A stretch of 64,000 nucleotides of DNA from positions 1 to 64,000 of the forward strand of contig JAFDZC010000012.1 of the NCBI GenBank assembly GCA_018267095.1, given 5' to 3'. The notes below the pieces were generated by a model. That model saw only the letters and a list, made by a program, of their open reading frames with translations, was not told where the DNA came from and did not search any database. Both the position numbers and the translations under genes were made by a program. Below, piece after piece: positions 25,535 through 35,415 of this stretch. Positions within the stretch are counted from its first letter, which is position 1. Each line of letters starts with the position of its first letter. This stretch comes from Bacteroidota bacterium (GTDB taxonomy: Bacteria; Bacteroidota; Bacteroidia; Flavobacteriales; Flavobacteriaceae).

Positions 25535-26799
25535 TACCAGCGTTTTTTATTCTTTTTTGAACCCGAAGATTTTCTGGAATTTTTAGATTTGCCGCTGCGT
25601 TGTTGTCCTTTGGCCTCAGGTTGTGCTGCTCCCGAACGATTTTGAACCGGTTTTTCTTCTTCTTTCCAAGTAAACGGATGATCGGCGATGGTTTTGACAT
25701 CCACTTTAATGAGTCGCTGAATGTCTTTCCAATACGGTGCTTCATCTTTTGAGCAAAAAGAAATAGATAAACCGCCGTGTCCGGCACGACCCGTTCGGCC
25801 AATGCGATGTACATACGTTTCTGGGATATTCGGCAAATCAAAATTGATTACATACGGTAATTGTTCAATATCAATGCCGCGGGCAGCAATATCGGTAGCC
25901 ACCAAAATACTCACTTCTTTGTTTTTAAAAGCTTCTAAAACCCTTTGACGCGAGGTTTGGGTTTTGTCTCCGTGGATGGCTTCGGCTGCAACGCCGCGTT
26001 TGCGCAACGAGCGAACAATGTTGTCCGCGCCGTGTTTGGTTCGCGAAAACACCAATACATTCGAGAGGTTTTCATTGCGAATCAAGTGATAAAGCAAATT
26101 TCTCTTTTCAGATTTCTCAACAAAGTAAATCTGTTGTTCCACTTTTTCGGCAGTTGATGAAACCGGAGTGACTGTTACCGTCGCCGGATCGGTCAGAAAC
26201 ATTTCGGCCAATTCGCGAATCGGCAGTGGCATCGTGGCCGAGAACAACAGCGTTTGGCGATTATCAGGTGTGAGTTTGACAATTTTTTTGACATCGTTGA
26301 CAAAACCCATATCGAGCATCTGATCGGCTTCGTCCAAAACTAAAGTGTGCAAGTGGTCTAAATCAATAAAACCTTGTTTGTGTAAATCGAGCAATCGGCC
26401 CGGTGTGGCAATCAAAACATCCACGCCTTTTTTGAGTTTCTCAACTTGCGGATTTTGTGAAACCCCACCAAAAATAGTAGTTTGGGTCACATTGGTATAT
26501 TTTCCGTAGGCATCAAAATTCTCACCGATTTGCAAAGCCAATTCTCTGGTTGGTGTGACAATCAAGGCGCGAATCAGTTTTCTTTTTTTGTTTGAACCGA
26601 CAATTCTGTGCAAGTGCTGTATAATAGGAATCGCAAAAGCAGCTGTTTTTCCGGTACCGGTTTGGGCACAACCCACTAAATCACGCCCGTCTAAAATTAC
26701 GGGAATGGCTTGTTCTTGAATAGGTGTGGGTTGAGTATATCCTTGGTCAGAAACTGCCGTAAGGATGCTTTTGGATAAAAGTAAATCTTCAAATAACAT
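25531..26799 (-). CDS. DEAD-box RNA helicase, RhlE-like
   Basis: 422 residues with all DEAD-box motifs: the Q motif TQPTPIQEQAIP, Walker A AQTGTGKT, PTRELA, TPGRLLD, LDEADQML, SATMP, ATDIAARGID and HRIGRTGRAG. The C-terminal tail from about 385 is basic and low-complexity (rich in Lys, Ser, Arg), usual for RhlE proteins and suited to RNA binding. It probably helps ribosome assembly or RNA turnover, perhaps in the cold. A -7 box (TATCTTTG, 26837-26844, minus strand) lies 38 bases upstream of the start. Confidence 0.93.
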   Translation of the reverse strand: MLFEDLLLSKSILTAVSDQGYTQPTPIQEQAIPVILDGRDLVGCAQTGTGKTAAFAIPIIQHLHRIVGSNKKRKLIRALIVTPTRELALQIGENFDAYGKYTNVTQTTIFGGVSQNPQVEKLKKGVDVLIATPGRLLDLHKQGFIDLDHLHTLVLDEADQMLDMGFVNDVKKIVKLTPDNRQTLLFSATMPLPIRELAEMFLTDPATVTVTPVSSTAEKVEQQIYFVEKSEKRNLLYHLIRNENLSNVLVFSRTKHGADNIVRSLRKRGVAAEAIHGDKTQTSRQRVLEAFKNKEVSILVATDIAARGIDIEQLPYVINFDLPNIPETYVHRIGRTGRAGHGGLSISFCSKDEAPYWKDIQRLIKVDVKTIADHPFTWKEEEKPVQNRSGAAQPEAKGQQRSGKSKNSRKSSGSKKNKKRWY

Positions 26800-26846
26800 A
26801 AATTTCGGGCTTGAGCTAAATTAATTCAGAGCCGCGCAAAGATAGG

Positions 26847-27944
26847 TTATTTAATTGAAGCAGATTTTACTTCGGTAAAGTTCACTTCCATTTTGGCAAT
26901 CATTTGTGGTTTCGGGTCGTTGGCTTTCATAAAATCAGTGACTAAATAACCAATGAGTTTGCCCACCAAATGACTGTTTTTTTCTTCGCCCAATTCAGGT
27001 GCTCCTTCGCAAATGTGCAAATAAGCAGCATTTTGATGGCTGGCAAAAAAATGAATAAATTGACGCGCTTGTTCAACCGAAAAACCGCTCAAAGTCATGG
27101 CGCTGCTGGCAATTCCCGGAATGGCATCCAAGTCAATTTCAATACCGTATGTGTTGTCTTTGACAAAATTTTGAGCTACTTGTAACTCGTTCTGAAAATT
27201 CTTGGCTCCACGAATCGCTATTTCGTCATAAGTGTTGAATCGAACGCGTGAGTTGATTTTCTTGATGCGTGTGAGTACTTTTTTGGAAGTGTAATTTTCG
27301 TGCAAACCAAAAATGAAGTATTTGTTCAGAAAACCTTCTTCAAAAGCATACGAAAAACCATTTCCGCTGTGACGACCCTCGAGAATTCTAAAATCAGAAT
27401 GTGCGTCAAAATTTATGGCGTTGATCGGTTTGCCTTTGGCCAGCGCGGTTCCTTTGATGTTTCCGTATGCATTATTATGTCCGCCGCCAATTACAATCGG
27501 AATTTTATCTGCCTTGACAATGAGCGAAATAATGTGCGAAACTTCTTTGTCAATGCGCATGACCAAATCGCTGAATTTTTTGCGATCGGCAATGTTGTGA
27601 TAATTCAGATTGGCAGCTTCAGCCATTTCGTCAGCAACATCAATATGCCCCAAAACCAAAAGTTCGCTGCCTTTACAGAATTTGTTGAACTGAATGTTGG
27701 CGATGCTTTTGATGGCGCTTTCCCAAGCCGAATGCGATCCGGGACGACCAAAATTGGCTCGAACACCAATATCTTCAGGAATCCCCAAGAGCACATAACG
27801 CGCTGGAGATTGCTGTAAAAAAGTAGCTATAGATTTGGTGCCTTTGGGAACCACTTGCATCTTTTCGCCAAATTTAATTTCACCGCTTCGATGATTGGTA
27901 ACCCGCGCCAAATCTAGGTTGCTAAACGGTATAAGCTTATCCAT
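26847..27944 (-). CDS. hutG: formimidoylglutamase (ureohydrolase family)
   Basis: 365 residues from ATG 27944. It belongs to the arginase/agmatinase fold with a binuclear metal site: GGGHNNAYGN, NFDAHSDFR and EIDLDAIPG are visible. Specificity for formiminoglutamate is inferred from the nearby imidazolonepropionase gene, since both act in histidine breakdown to glutamate. An agmatinase- or arginase-like activity cannot be excluded from motifs alone. A -7 box (TAAGTTTG, 27978-27985, minus strand) faces the divergent promoter of the coiled-coil gene. Confidence 0.85.
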   Translation of the reverse strand: MDKLIPFSNLDLARVTNHRSGEIKFGEKMQVVPKGTKSIATFLQQSPARYVLLGIPEDIGVRANFGRPGSHSAWESAIKSIANIQFNKFCKGSELLVLGHIDVADEMAEAANLNYHNIADRKKFSDLVMRIDKEVSHIISLIVKADKIPIVIGGGHNNAYGNIKGTALAKGKPINAINFDAHSDFRILEGRHSGNGFSYAFEEGFLNKYFIFGLHENYTSKKVLTRIKKINSRVRFNTYDEIAIRGAKNFQNELQVAQNFVKDNTYGIEIDLDAIPGIASSAMTLSGFSVEQARQFIHFFASHQNAAYLHICEGAPELGEEKNSHLVGKLIGYLVTDFMKANDPKPQMIAKMEVNFTEVKSASIK

Positions 27945-28006
27945 AAAAACTTTTTTAACCCTGAAAATATATTCAAGCAAACTTACGTTATAAACTCAAA
28001 TATTAT

Positions 28007-28014
28007 TATTTTTG
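28007..28014 (+). promoter_or_regulatory. -7 box TATTTTTG
   Basis: TAnnTTTG match 20 bases before the coiled-coil gene; divergent to the hutG -7 box at 27978-27985. Confidence 0.5.
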
Positions 28015-28034
28015 TTCAAATTAAATATAAAATT

Positions 28035-28919
28035 ATGGAAAATCAGAAAAGCAATTCAAATTTAAAAGCAGTTATAGCTGTGTTGGCTTTGCTTTTGGTG
28101 GGAAGCCTTGTGTATATCTTCAAGATGACTTCAGACGCCAAAGCTTTGCAAACCGAATTGACTGAAACTAAATCTGACAAGGCTTCGGTCATGAAAGATT
28201 TAGAAGAACTCAAAGCCAGATACGATGCAGCGATTGCTGAAAACACTTCAATGTCAGACGAATTAATCGCTGAGCGTGAGAAGGTTGTTAATTTGATGGC
28301 TGATTTGAAAAAGTCTAAAGGTGACGCGGCTTCGATGGCGAAGTATCAGAGAATGTATAAAGAGTTGGAAGGCAAAATGAAAACACTCATGGCCGAGAAC
28401 GATGCGCTCAAAAAAGACAACGCCAAACTTACCACACAACGCGACAGCACAGTAACGGTTCTGGGTGAAGCGCGCAAATACAACGAAGTTTTGGTCGGTC
28501 AAAATGAAGAACTTTCTAAAACGGTTGAAATTGCTCAGAAACTGACCATCAGTAACTTAAAAACAGCAGCTTACAAACTCAGAAGCTCTGGCAAACAAAT
28601 TGAAACCGATAAAGCGCGTAGAGCCGATATCTTAAAAATCAGCTTTACCATTGCTGAAAACAAAGTAGCCAAGCAAGGCGATAAAACTTATTACATTCAA
28701 GTAATTGACAGCAAAAACAATGTTTTGGGTGAAAAGAAAACCGAAAACTTCGGAGAAAACTCTTTAACATATAGTTTCCAAACTACGGTTAAGTATGAGA
28801 ATAAATCTGTAAATGTTTCGCAAGATTTACCGGGACAAAACTTTGAAAAAGGAACGTACTTCGTCAATGTATTTGACAAAGGTGAATTGGTTTCAAAGTC
28901 TAGTTTCAGTTTGAAATAA
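28035..28919 (+). CDS. membrane-anchored coiled-coil protein of unknown function
   Basis: 294 residues. One transmembrane helix at about 12-30 is followed by a long charged coiled coil (about 32-165), with frequent Glu/Lys heptads. A C-terminal beta-rich domain (about 195-294) contains ...YYIQVIDSKNNVLGEK... and ends KSSFSLK. The topology suggests an inner-membrane anchor with a periplasmic reach. It lies on the opposite strand between hutG and hutI and has its own promoter and terminator, so it need not be part of histidine catabolism. I do not recognise a named family. Confidence 0.78.
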   Translation: MENQKSNSNLKAVIAVLALLLVGSLVYIFKMTSDAKALQTELTETKSDKASVMKDLEELKARYDAAIAENTSMSDELIAEREKVVNLMADLKKSKGDAASMAKYQRMYKELEGKMKTLMAENDALKKDNAKLTTQRDSTVTVLGEARKYNEVLVGQNEELSKTVEIAQKLTISNLKTAAYKLRSSGKQIETDKARRADILKISFTIAENKVAKQGDKTYYIQVIDSKNNVLGEKKTENFGENSLTYSFQTTVKYENKSVNVSQDLPGQNFEKGTYFVNVFDKGELVSKSSFSLK

Positions 28920-28941
28920 GCTCAAAATAATATCAACAAGG

Positions 28942-28968
28942 AAGGAACCTAATTCGGGTTCCTTTTTT
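28942..28968. terminator. rho-independent terminator abutting hutI
   Basis: Hairpin AAGGAACC-TAATTC-GGGTTCCTT followed by a T tract that runs directly into the convergent hutI stop codon. It can serve both strands. Confidence 0.82.
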
Positions 28969-30206
28969 TATGCGATGATTTTTCCGTTGATGATTACTTG
29001 GTCAATCAGATTACTGCCAAAAGCATAAGGCAACTGATAAAAAGACGGAATAGATTGGGTAATGATTAAATTGGCTTTTTTGCCAATGGTAATACTGCCG
29101 TGCGTTTTCGATAATCCCATAGCGTATGCTCCGTTGATGGTGGCCGCGTTGATGGCTTCTTCGGGCGTCATTTTCATTTTGATACAAGCGGTCGCTACCA
29201 CAAAATTCATGTTTCCGGATGGAGTGGAACCCGGATTAAAATCTGTAGCCAATGCGAGCGGCAAACCGGCTTGCAACATTTTTCTGGCCGGTGTATACGG
29301 AATACTTAAAAAATACGAGCAAGAAGGCAAAGCTACCGGCATGGTCTCAGAATTTTGAAGCGCCAGAATATCCTCATCGCTCACCAATTCTAAATGATCC
29401 ACCGACAAAGCATTGAACTGAACACCCAAAGTCACACCGCCAATCACATTAAACTGGTTGACGTGAATTTTAGGAATCAGTCCGTGTTGTTGTCCGGCTT
29501 TTAGAATTTGAGCTGTTTCTTCCACCGAGAAATAGCCGCTTTCGCAAAAAGCATCTATATATTCGGCAAGATTTTCTTGAGCAATGCGCGGAATCATTTC
29601 GTGGATAATTTGATCGATATAACCTTGATGATCGTTTTTAAATTCACTCGGATAAGCGTGCGCGCCTAAAAAAGTAGCCTTTATGGCGATTGGATAATTT
29701 TCTTTCAATCTTTTTATCACGCGCAACATCTTCACTTCATTTTCAGCGGTGAGTCCGTAGCCAGATTTGATTTCGACGGCTCCGGTTCCTAATTTCATCA
29801 CTTCTTCTAATCGGATTTTGGATTGCTCGTACAATTCGTCTTCAGAAGTTTCTTGTAATTTGGCAGCTGAATTCAGAATCCCGCCACCGCGTTCGGCAAT
29901 TTGTTCGTAGGTAAGTCCGTTGATGCGATCGACAAATTCCTGCGATCGATTTCCGGCATAAACAATATGCGTATGGCTGTCGCACCAAGCCGGCAATACG
30001 GTTTTTCCGGTGGCATCTATGTGATTTACACCTTCTAATTTCGGACAGTTTTCCATCGGGCCAAAATCTTGAATCACTTCGTTATTGATGAGTAAATAAG
30101 CGTTTTTAATGGAAGGTAATTCTGCCATTTCAGCGCCGGAAACTTTCAAAACCGAGGCATCTCTGATTTGTAAAAGTTCCTGGATGTTGATGATAAGGGT
30201 GAGCAT
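28968..30206 (-). CDS. hutI: imidazolonepropionase
   Basis: 412-residue amidohydrolase-superfamily enzyme that opens the imidazolone ring to give formiminoglutamate in histidine degradation. Visible are the metal-binding His-x-His (CDSHTHIVYAG), the VEIKSGYGL segment, ATFLGAHAYP, the later DHLELVSDEDI and the ATDFNPGS metal/active-site aspartate. Its product is the substrate of the formimidoylglutamase two genes away on the same strand. HutH and HutU are not in this window. Confidence 0.94.
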   Translation of the reverse strand: MLTLIINIQELLQIRDASVLKVSGAEMAELPSIKNAYLLINNEVIQDFGPMENCPKLEGVNHIDATGKTVLPAWCDSHTHIVYAGNRSQEFVDRINGLTYEQIAERGGGILNSAAKLQETSEDELYEQSKIRLEEVMKLGTGAVEIKSGYGLTAENEVKMLRVIKRLKENYPIAIKATFLGAHAYPSEFKNDHQGYIDQIIHEMIPRIAQENLAEYIDAFCESGYFSVEETAQILKAGQQHGLIPKIHVNQFNVIGGVTLGVQFNALSVDHLELVSDEDILALQNSETMPVALPSCSYFLSIPYTPARKMLQAGLPLALATDFNPGSTPSGNMNFVVATACIKMKMTPEEAINAATINGAYAMGLSKTHGSITIGKKANLIITQSIPSFYQLPYAFGSNLIDQVIINGKIIA

Positions 30207-30272
30207 TTGGTTTTTTTGGTAAATGTAATTTGAAATTTAAAAACTCCTATATTTAGTCACAAATAATTCTCG

Positions 30273-31352
30273 ATGAAAAAGGTTCAATACGATCAAGTCA
30301 GAAAGGTTCAACCTGAATATTTTGTCTACACGGGCGTCAACACTACCGAGCCGGTGGATATGCAAATGTTTGTGTATAACGATGTGGGTTTTGAGCAATA
30401 CGAACATGTTTCATTTGAACGAATTCAGAAAGAAATCTATGATGAGCAGCAGTTGCAAGATGTAAAATGGCTCAATATTCACGGGCTGCATCAAGTAGAA
30501 GTTATTCAGAAAATAGGCGAGCTCATATCGCTGGAGCCTTTTGTGGTCAGCGATATCCTGAATGTTATGCGCCGGCCCAAAATGGAAGAATTGAACGATA
30601 TTTTGTTTTTCAGTATCAAATCAATTTTGCCGGATAAGCAAAAGAAACTTCGCGTTGAGCAATTGAGTTTTATACTCAAAGACAATTTACTCATTTCGTT
30701 TCAAGAAAAAAAGAGCGATTTTTTTACGCACATCCGCGAGCGCATCAAAACCCACAGCGGAATTGTCCGCAAAAAGCGCAATGATTATTTGTTGTATTTG
30801 TTGCTTGATGCGGTGATGGAAAACTTCTACATCACTTTAGAATATTACGAAGGTTCGATAGATGTTTTGATGGCCGAATCAAAAAATAACGAAAACCAAG
30901 AAGTTTTGGTCCGGATCGAGAAAACGCGTGAAGAACTCAATTTTCTCAAACGTTCTTTGCTTCCGTTGCGGGATGCTCTTTTGAGCCTCAAAAGTGAACA
31001 TCACACCAACGACATCAAAGCGATTGAACATACCAACCATGTATTTTTTGCGCGCTTGCATCAAAAATCTTTAGAAATTCTTGAGCAAATTGAATACGAT
31101 ATGAACACGCTCGACAGCGCATCGAACTTCTATTTTTCGGCCCAAAGTCACCGAATGAATCAAATCATGAAATTGCTGACGGCGGTTTCGGTTATCTTCA
31201 TGCCACTTACTTTTATTGTGGGCGTATACGGAATGAACTTTGAATTCATGCCCGAACTCCATTACAAACCGGCTTATTTTATGGTATGGGCGGTTATGCT
31301 GTTGCTCGTAGTAGCTATGGTGGTTTATTTCAAAAAGAAAAAGTGGTTTTAG
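30273..31352 (+). CDS. corA: CorA-family magnesium/cobalt transporter
   Basis: 359 residues. A large N-terminal cytoplasmic alpha/beta domain and long helices precede two C-terminal transmembrane helices (about 297-317 and 330-350). The YGMNF signature at the end of the first membrane helix is present, followed by a short acidic loop (FEFMPEL) and a basic tail ending KKKKWF. It is expected to assemble as a pentameric channel for divalent cations. The stop overlaps the convergent membrane-protein gene by 4 bases. Confidence 0.93.
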   Translation: MKKVQYDQVRKVQPEYFVYTGVNTTEPVDMQMFVYNDVGFEQYEHVSFERIQKEIYDEQQLQDVKWLNIHGLHQVEVIQKIGELISLEPFVVSDILNVMRRPKMEELNDILFFSIKSILPDKQKKLRVEQLSFILKDNLLISFQEKKSDFFTHIRERIKTHSGIVRKKRNDYLLYLLLDAVMENFYITLEYYEGSIDVLMAESKNNENQEVLVRIEKTREELNFLKRSLLPLRDALLSLKSEHHTNDIKAIEHTNHVFFARLHQKSLEILEQIEYDMNTLDSASNFYFSAQSHRMNQIMKLLTAVSVIFMPLTFIVGVYGMNFEFMPELHYKPAYFMVWAVMLLLVVAMVVYFKKKKWF

Positions 31353-32359
31353 TGACCGGGTTTGAGCTTGAGCCAGATGCCTTTGATAGAGGTAATGTTG
31401 AGCGGAAACTCTAAGAAAACATGCGTCAAACTCAAAAAGCTTAGAGCGATAAATCCGATTTTAAAATTGTAGATATACAACGCACTACTGATGGCCCAAA
31501 TGGCTAAAATGGTTTTCAGTTTGTTTCCACTCAAGTTTTTCCCCCAACCAATAATGGATGTTTTTGAAAACCAATTCAAGTAGTGATAAGTATAAGCAAA
31601 GGCAATAAAAATCTGAATTTTGATGCCCATTGGCGATAACACCTGGAATTGATTGAGTTGCTTGCCATTCATTAAATGGTCAATGGTAGCACCAACAATT
31701 CCAAAACCGCTGTCAACAAAAGAATTTTTGCTGTGTTCAGAAAGGTTGTAGTATTCCATCGGATTGATTTTACTCATCCAAATAATCACCGGAACCAAAA
31801 ACATCAAAACTAAGGCAATCATGCCCGGTTTGCTTTTGGTATTCATCGTTCCGTAAATCATAAATAAAAAGGTAAACAAATACACGTGGATCAAGGTGGG
31901 GACAAAAATCATCACGCCGAAAGAAAAATTGGGCAAGAAATACAACGTCGGAATAGCCACGGCAATACTTCCGGCCAAGAAAATCCACAGATGTTTTGGG
32001 TTTTTAAAATGAATCATACCAATGGCAAATAGTAGTGAAATAAGCAAAACTTCATCGGTTGATTGAACAATTCCATCAAAAAAGCTTTTTGCATCCGGCG
32101 TTTGTGCCCAACTAAAAGCATCAACTCTTTGCAAAAAAGGCAATGAAACAACCAAAGCCAAGGCTACAAATAACCAAATCCAATTCGTGTTTTTTGAAAA
32201 GTAATTTTTCTCTTTGAGCCAATTGATTTCGGTCAAATAATGCAAAGGCCCCAAAAAAGCATACGAAAATAAAAACATTTCAAACGGAATGTGAAAAGCC
32301 AAAAACAAGGATGCTACAATAAGAATCACATTGACTAAATCGATATCTCGTGTATTCAT
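31349..32359 (-). CDS. polytopic membrane protein of unknown function
   Basis: 336 residues from ATG 32359, supported by a -7 box (TATTTTTG, 32383-32390, minus strand); an upstream frame to 32467 would run through that promoter. About nine hydrophobic helices are visible, with a conserved-looking FLGPLHYLTEINWL segment near residue 32 and a histidine-bearing TYHYLNWFSK segment near 265. No transporter signature that I can name. It is convergent with corA. Confidence 0.75.
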   Translation of the reverse strand: MNTRDIDLVNVILIVASLFLAFHIPFEMFLFSYAFLGPLHYLTEINWLKEKNYFSKNTNWIWLFVALALVVSLPFLQRVDAFSWAQTPDAKSFFDGIVQSTDEVLLISLLFAIGMIHFKNPKHLWIFLAGSIAVAIPTLYFLPNFSFGVMIFVPTLIHVYLFTFLFMIYGTMNTKSKPGMIALVLMFLVPVIIWMSKINPMEYYNLSEHSKNSFVDSGFGIVGATIDHLMNGKQLNQFQVLSPMGIKIQIFIAFAYTYHYLNWFSKTSIIGWGKNLSGNKLKTILAIWAISSALYIYNFKIGFIALSFLSLTHVFLEFPLNITSIKGIWLKLKPGH

Positions 32360-32473
32360 GGGTTGTGGGTATGGTTGCTGGTCAAAAATAGTAATTAATG
32401 CGTGGCCTTTACAATTCATCCGCAAAAATTGACAATTCGGTATTGAATAATTTTTTTCTCGGTTCAAGCCCTT

Positions 32474-32481
32474 TACTTTTG
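32474..32481 (+). promoter_or_regulatory. -7 box TACTTTTG
   Basis: TAnnTTTG match 18 bases upstream of the TonB-dependent receptor start. Confidence 0.5.
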
Positions 32482-32499
32482 GGCTACTAAACTTATCAC

Positions 32500-34656
32500 A
32501 TGAAAACGATTATTACTTTTTGTCTGTTGGTCTTTGGTGCAACGCTTTTTGCACAGCAAACTATTTCAGGAACTGTTGTAGACAACAAATCAAAGCCGAT
32601 TGCCGGAGCTAATATTTATTTAGACGGAACCTACGACGGCGCTTCAAGCGATGAAAAAGGACACTTTTCGTTTACCACAACAACGACTGGAAACCAAACC
32701 TTGGTGGTGAGTTTTTTGACCTTTGAAACGACTACACTGATCATCAACGTGGCTGATTTTAAAGAAAAAACCATCAAAATGCGCGAAAGTGTCAATACGC
32801 TCGATGCCGTTGTGGTGACCGCCGGAACCATGGAAACCGGTGAAAAAGCGCGTGTTTCGGTACTCAAACCGCTCGATATTGTGACTACGGCCGGTTCTGC
32901 CGGAAACATTATTTCGGCCCTGCAAACCTTGCCCGGAACCCAAAGCGTAGGCGAGGACGGACGCTTGTTTGTGCGCGGTGGCGAAGCGGATGAAACCCAA
33001 ACGTTTGTCGATGGCATTCGCGTGGGGCAACCTTACGGAGCTTCGGCCAATAATGTGCCTACCCGCGGAAGGTTTTCACCGTTTTTATTTAGTGGAATTT
33101 CGTTCTCAACCGGTGGCTATTCGGCTGAATACGGCGAAGCGCTCTCGAGTGTGTTGTTGCTCAATACCCAAGATCAGGCCGATCAAAACAAAACCGATGT
33201 TTCATTTATGACCGTTGGTTTGGGCGTCGGACATACCCAAAAATGGAAAAAAAGCTCACTGAGTTTCAACACGGCTTATATTGATTTGGCTCCGTATCAA
33301 TGGCTGATTCCGCAAAATGTAGATTGGAACCGACCGTATCAATCACTATCTGGTGAAACGGTGTATCGCTACAATACCGAACGCGGAATTTTTAAGCTTT
33401 ATGCTGCTTTTGATGCGGCTCGATTTGACATCAATCAAGAAAGTGTAAACTCGGTGAATCCGATTCGTTTTAACCTTGAAAACAACAATTTTTATCTCAA
33501 TTCATCCTACAAAGCCAATTATTCAGGGCAATGGCAATTTACATCCGGTTTGGGTTACGGCTATGCGCATAACTTGATTTACATCGATCAGAATCAGGTG
33601 CGCAACGATGAACACACTTCACACTTAAAACTCAAAATGCGCAAAGGTTTCTCAGATCGATTCAAGTTATCGTTTGGCGGCGATTATTTCCTGACAAAAT
33701 TCTCAGAATCATATGCGGCTTATCAAGGCAACACCAATTTCTTGGATTATCATTCAGGTATTTTTGCCGCGTATTCAGAAGGCGAATTGTTTTTGTCTAA
33801 ACAACTCGGAGCCAAAATAGGTGTGCGTTGGTCATACAATGATTTGCTCAAAACTTCTGCGGTGACTCCGCGTGTTTCGATGGCGTATAAATTCAATAAA
33901 TCCTCACAGTTTTCGGTAGCGTACGGAACTTTTGAGCAAACTCCCGGGCAAGCTTATTTGAAATTTTCAAAATATCACAACTTTGAAAACGAGCAAGCGG
34001 CGCATTATATTTTGAACTTTCAATACGCCAAAAACAAAAAGACTTTGCGTTTAGAGGGCTATTATAAAGATTATCAAAATCTGATTAAATACGACACCGA
34101 TCAAATTCAATACAATTCAACATTCAGCAATACCGGAAGCGGTTATGCCAAAGGAATCGATTGTTTCTGGCGCGATGGTTTTACGTTTAAAAACTTAGAA
34201 TATTGGTTGTCGTATTCGTACATCGACACAGAGCGCGATTACAAAAATTTCAAAACGCAAACCACGCCGAGTTTTGTGGCCAACCACAGTTTATCCATCG
34301 TTACCAAATACTGGATTGATAAATGGCGTTCGCAATTGGGATTAACGCAATCATTCGCTTCGGGCAGACCGTACACCAACCCGAATGTGGGCGGTTTCTT
34401 AAACCAACGCACGCAATCGTACAGCAGTTTGAGTTTTAGTTGGGCGTATTTACTCAGCCAACAAAAGATTTTGTATTTTTCGGTATCCAACGTGCTGGGA
34501 ACGCGAAACGTTTTTGGTTATGAATATGCCAATCAACCTACCAATAATTATTATAATCGACGTGAGATTACACCCACCGCAGACCGGTTTTTCTTTATCG
34601 GGTTTTTCTGGACCATCAGCGATAACAAAAAAGACAATCAACTCAATAATTTGTAA
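32500..34656 (+). CDS. TonB-dependent outer membrane receptor
   Basis: 718 residues with a signal peptide (MKTIITFCLLVFGATLFA). A CarboxypepD_reg-like domain covers about 20-105, a plug domain about 115-225 (ALQTLPGTQSVGEDGRLFVR, FVDGIRVG), and the rest is a beta-barrel with alternating aromatic strands. It is shorter than SusC-type receptors and has no SusD neighbour, which argues for a siderophore, metal or small-molecule substrate over a polysaccharide. The substrate cannot be assigned. The next gene begins 110 bases downstream. Confidence 0.9.
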   Translation: MKTIITFCLLVFGATLFAQQTISGTVVDNKSKPIAGANIYLDGTYDGASSDEKGHFSFTTTTTGNQTLVVSFLTFETTTLIINVADFKEKTIKMRESVNTLDAVVVTAGTMETGEKARVSVLKPLDIVTTAGSAGNIISALQTLPGTQSVGEDGRLFVRGGEADETQTFVDGIRVGQPYGASANNVPTRGRFSPFLFSGISFSTGGYSAEYGEALSSVLLLNTQDQADQNKTDVSFMTVGLGVGHTQKWKKSSLSFNTAYIDLAPYQWLIPQNVDWNRPYQSLSGETVYRYNTERGIFKLYAAFDAARFDINQESVNSVNPIRFNLENNNFYLNSSYKANYSGQWQFTSGLGYGYAHNLIYIDQNQVRNDEHTSHLKLKMRKGFSDRFKLSFGGDYFLTKFSESYAAYQGNTNFLDYHSGIFAAYSEGELFLSKQLGAKIGVRWSYNDLLKTSAVTPRVSMAYKFNKSSQFSVAYGTFEQTPGQAYLKFSKYHNFENEQAAHYILNFQYAKNKKTLRLEGYYKDYQNLIKYDTDQIQYNSTFSNTGSGYAKGIDCFWRDGFTFKNLEYWLSYSYIDTERDYKNFKTQTTPSFVANHSLSIVTKYWIDKWRSQLGLTQSFASGRPYTNPNVGGFLNQRTQSYSSLSFSWAYLLSQQKILYFSVSNVLGTRNVFGYEYANQPTNNYYNRREITPTADRFFFIGFFWTISDNKKDNQLNNL

Positions 34657-34766
34657 GCTGCAATTCATCCTCAAAAATCAACAGTTCGGTAGGATTAAAT
34701 TGTCTGCCTGAATCGGTCAGCTTACTTTTGAATCAGAAATTAACAACAAATAATAAAAACAAACTC

Positions 34767-35396
34767 ATGAAAAAAATCATCACAATCGCAGTTATCTTCA
34801 TCGCCTCGATGACACAGGCGCAACCCGGAAAATTTGAAGAAGGAATGGGCAAAGCCTTTGGTTTATGGGGTGAAGGAAAAAGCAAAGAAGCCTCAGATTT
34901 ATTCGAGCGCATTGCCTCGGCCGAAAAAGGAAGTTGGTTGCCAAACTATTATGTTTCATTGGTGAACACCACAGCTTCGTTCATGGAAAAAGACAAAGAA
35001 AAAGTAAGCGCTCAATTGGCCAAAGCGCAAAGTGCCTTAGATACCGAATTGGCCAAAGACCCAAACAATTCTGAACTTTGGGTAATGCAAGCCATGATTT
35101 ATACCGCTTGGGTGGTTTATGACCCGATGACCAACGGCATGAAACTGACCGGAAAAGTTATGGAAGCTTACGGAAAAGCACAAGCGTTATCACCAGAAAA
35201 TCCAAGAGCTGTTTTTGGAAAAGCCGAATACGAAATGAACGGTGCCAAATATTTTGGCAATGATATTACACCGATGTGTGCCGAGATTAATCGTTCGATT
35301 GAGTTGTTCAACAAATTCAAACCAGAAACACCGTTTTCGCCAAATTGGGGCTTAGACCGCGCTTTAGAATCACAAAAAGCTTGTAATAAGAAATAA
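34767..35396 (+). CDS. exported TPR-like protein
   Basis: 209 residues from ATG 34767; the signal peptide MKKIITIAVIFIASMTQA is clear. The mature part is helical with TPR-like units (GKAFGLWGEGKSKEASDLFE, and ...MEAYGKAQALSPENPRAVFG). No catalytic motif. It lies 19 bases before the 2TM histidine kinase and may be co-transcribed, possibly as a periplasmic partner, but this is context only. Confidence 0.75.
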   Translation: MKKIITIAVIFIASMTQAQPGKFEEGMGKAFGLWGEGKSKEASDLFERIASAEKGSWLPNYYVSLVNTTASFMEKDKEKVSAQLAKAQSALDTELAKDPNNSELWVMQAMIYTAWVVYDPMTNGMKLTGKVMEAYGKAQALSPENPRAVFGKAEYEMNGAKYFGNDITPMCAEINRSIELFNKFKPETPFSPNWGLDRALESQKACNKK

Positions 35397-35415
35397 TCTC
35401 ATTGAGTAAATAAAA

